Assembly: GCA_022605955.1 (NCBI GenBank) | Contig: JAKCOZ010000060.1 | Coordinates: 1,510,501 to 1,574,500 of the forward strand | Direction: 5' to 3' | DNA length: 64,000 bases | From: Rallus limicola | Taxonomy: Eukaryota; Chordata; Aves; Gruiformes; Rallidae | Shown here: in pieces, positions 62,301 through 64,000 of the stretch | Layout: each line of letters begins with the position of its first letter | How positions within the stretch are numbered: position 1 is the first letter of the stretch | Notes under the pieces: generated by a model | What the model saw: the letters and a program-made list of their open reading frames with translations, nothing else | The model's database searches: none | What the model was told of the DNA's origin: nothing | Position numbers and translations under genes: made by a program

Positions 62301-64000
62301 GATTTAGGTCTTACAAACAAAAGGAGAAACTAATATAAAAAAAAAAGAAGTGAAAAACCTCTGTGAATTTATAAGCACAGCATCCACACTGGCATGGCAA
62401 CGTTATCCCTGATTACCTGAGGCTCAAAGCCATGGCAATACAGCAGGCAGTGTTACAGAAGGTTTTGGAACTAATTGAGTCTGCAACTCAATTAATTACA
62501 GAGGAAATGGACACCTTAGAAATACATATTCAGAACAAGAGATTAAACTGACATGAGAAGTATGGTGCATGCTCCGTAACCAGCATCCAGGTGTGCCAAA
62601 GCAAGCTGGAAGCACATGTGAAATGTGCACACGTACTCACACGTGCCCATATTGCACACCCTGTTGTGGGCAGCTTTGGAATACAACTGGCATCTTCACT
62701 TCAAACCACTGACGGGAACTTGAGGGGTTACTGACCAGGGATAATTCCCCCACATAGAGACTGTGATGTGGGCAGTTGTTGAATGACATATAACTGTGCC
62801 GTGTTATTCAAGACTTAGAAGATGGTGTGGTCTGCTTGGAAACGTTAAGTCAATACAGATTTCAAAGTACAACAGAAAAATGCAATCACCCACAAACACA
62901 TGGTTTTCTTCCAGGGCTGCAGTATTTCTGACTGCCAGATCAACCACCTAAACCAATCTGGACCAGTCTGGAGGAAGCATAACACGGTGCCACACATTGC
63001 CTCTGAACTAGGCTTTTGCACTCTTTAATCTCTTTGGTCTCTCTAATCTACCCCACTAGAGCTGGAAGTTTCTGAAGAAAATAGTTTTCCTTTCAAAGGC
63101 TGGGATGAAGAACATACTTTATGCTGCCAGTCATGCCAGCCATTATTGATTGATTTGTGCAGTAAAGAAAGCTTAAAGTTGTTAATTGCTGTTTTCTGCA
63201 TGTGTGTATTTTTATGGTGTGAGCTAACGGCAGGAAGAGATGAGGATGGTTCTGCTGAAGGCCGAGAACAGTGCGGACTGCTAAGCAGTAGCATGTGTGA
63301 GCAGAAATGAATGACTGAGAAAAGAAGATCTAGCGAGATGTAATTAGCTTTGAACTACAGCTTCCTCTTCATTTTCAGTCAAATGTGTTCAGAGGAGTAT
63401 GTGTCTTTTGTTGGGAAAATGCCAAGTAAAGACGGGTGGTAGCATTTGCACGGCAGTGGAGAATGAAGCTGAGCAACATTTCTAGGTTTCATTCCAAGAT
63501 ATTTGGACAAACACGAAAAACATTTTGAAAGTACTTATGGGCAGAGATTTTTTTATTTTTTAAATTTATTTTTTTATTTTTTTTCTTTCTGTGTTAAAAG
63601 TTTTACTCATTCTTAGGAAATCTTTATTCCATTCTAAAAGATGGGCCACCTCTTTCCTAAAAAAAAAATCAAACAAACCCCAAAAACCACAAATTCACCC
63701 CTCCCCCAAGGAAAAAAACAACTAACCAACCAACCAAAAAACAAACACACAAACAAACAAACAAAACCCCTGGAAAACTCTAAAATAACAATTTTTCTGT
63801 TTTAATGTTTTTAATTCCAGTAGCTTTAAATGTATGTCAACAGGGAAATATGCAGATGGTCACCCTGATTGTTTTCTCAAACAATCCAGAGAAGAGGGTA
63901 TTCAGCAGCTATTTAGGACTGCAGTATTTCCTTCCTGGGCTTCTCCATATCCGAATCCCGTCCACACTGATTCTGCTGTACTTAATATCTCCCATTGTTC
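59368..64000. other. non-coding unique and low-complexity sequence
   Basis: No gene is recognised. Open frames at 59.47-59.85 kb (minus) and 61.23-61.60 kb (both strands) overlap one another and have no domain or splice support. The last 500 bases contain A/C-rich and T-rich low-complexity stretches. Confidence 0.6.
63548..63773 (+). repeat. T-rich then A/C-rich low-complexity region
   Basis: A 45-base stretch of T with scattered A (63548-63592) is followed, after about 65 unique bases, by an A-rich stretch of (CAAA)/(CCAA) units to 63773, including ACCAACCAACC and CAAACAAACAAAC. The two stretches are partly complementary in composition and could fold back. They are treated as simple repeats. 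Confidence 0.85.

Noticed and set aside
1..64000. CRISPR arrays, tRNA, rRNA, or bacterial-type operons
   Set aside because: No regularly spaced direct repeats, no cloverleaf sequences noticed, and the CR1 and LTR content is vertebrate.

Overview
The window reads as gene-poor nuclear DNA of a bird. The main evidence is seven fragments of CR1-type non-LTR retrotransposons. Most are 5'-truncated and end in the short ATTCTGTG-type terminal repeats typical of avian CR1, and one still encodes the end of the reverse-transcriptase ORF. A roughly 1.1 kb GC-rich block at 3548-4689 matches, from general knowledge of bird genomes, an abundant avian endogenous-retrovirus solo LTR. That LTR makes a non-galliform (neoavian) bird plausible but does not prove it. 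There are no operons, tRNAs, rRNAs or CRISPR arrays, and nothing prokaryotic.

Layout. 1-3547 is AT-rich unique sequence. 3548-4689 is the LTR. 4690-14393 is unique sequence with a TCF/LEF-like motif cluster near 7.3 kb. 14394-14608 is a long polypyrimidine tract. 14609-23380 is unique sequence with a perfect hairpin at 17.48 kb. At 23381-23519 on the minus strand lies the best candidate coding exon, a cysteine-rich 46-codon segment between convincing splice sites. 24.4-31.3 kb carries three CR1 copies. 31.3-42 kb is unique sequence with an RFX-type X-box palindrome, homeodomain-type sites, a TATA-plus-initiator core at 38.7 kb and a CA/TA microsatellite. 42.1-42.66 kb holds an odd minus-strand open frame next to a 37-base T run. 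47.2-47.7 kb is another CR1. 48-56 kb is unique sequence with several palindromic or repeated motifs that look like non-coding regulatory DNA. 56.1-59.4 kb holds three more CR1 fragments, and the rest is unique or low-complexity sequence.

Most open reading frames over 60 codons are chance frames. They overlap each other in GC-rich patches, have no recognisable domain, or fall inside repeats. The window could lie inside a very long intron of a minus-strand gene (if the 23.4 kb exon is real) or in an intergenic desert containing enhancers. Sequence alone cannot decide between these. I found no previously undescribed multi-gene system. The most useful leads are the candidate exon, the orphan frame at 42.2-42.5 kb, the TATA/Inr core at 38.7 kb and the motif-dense non-coding segments.
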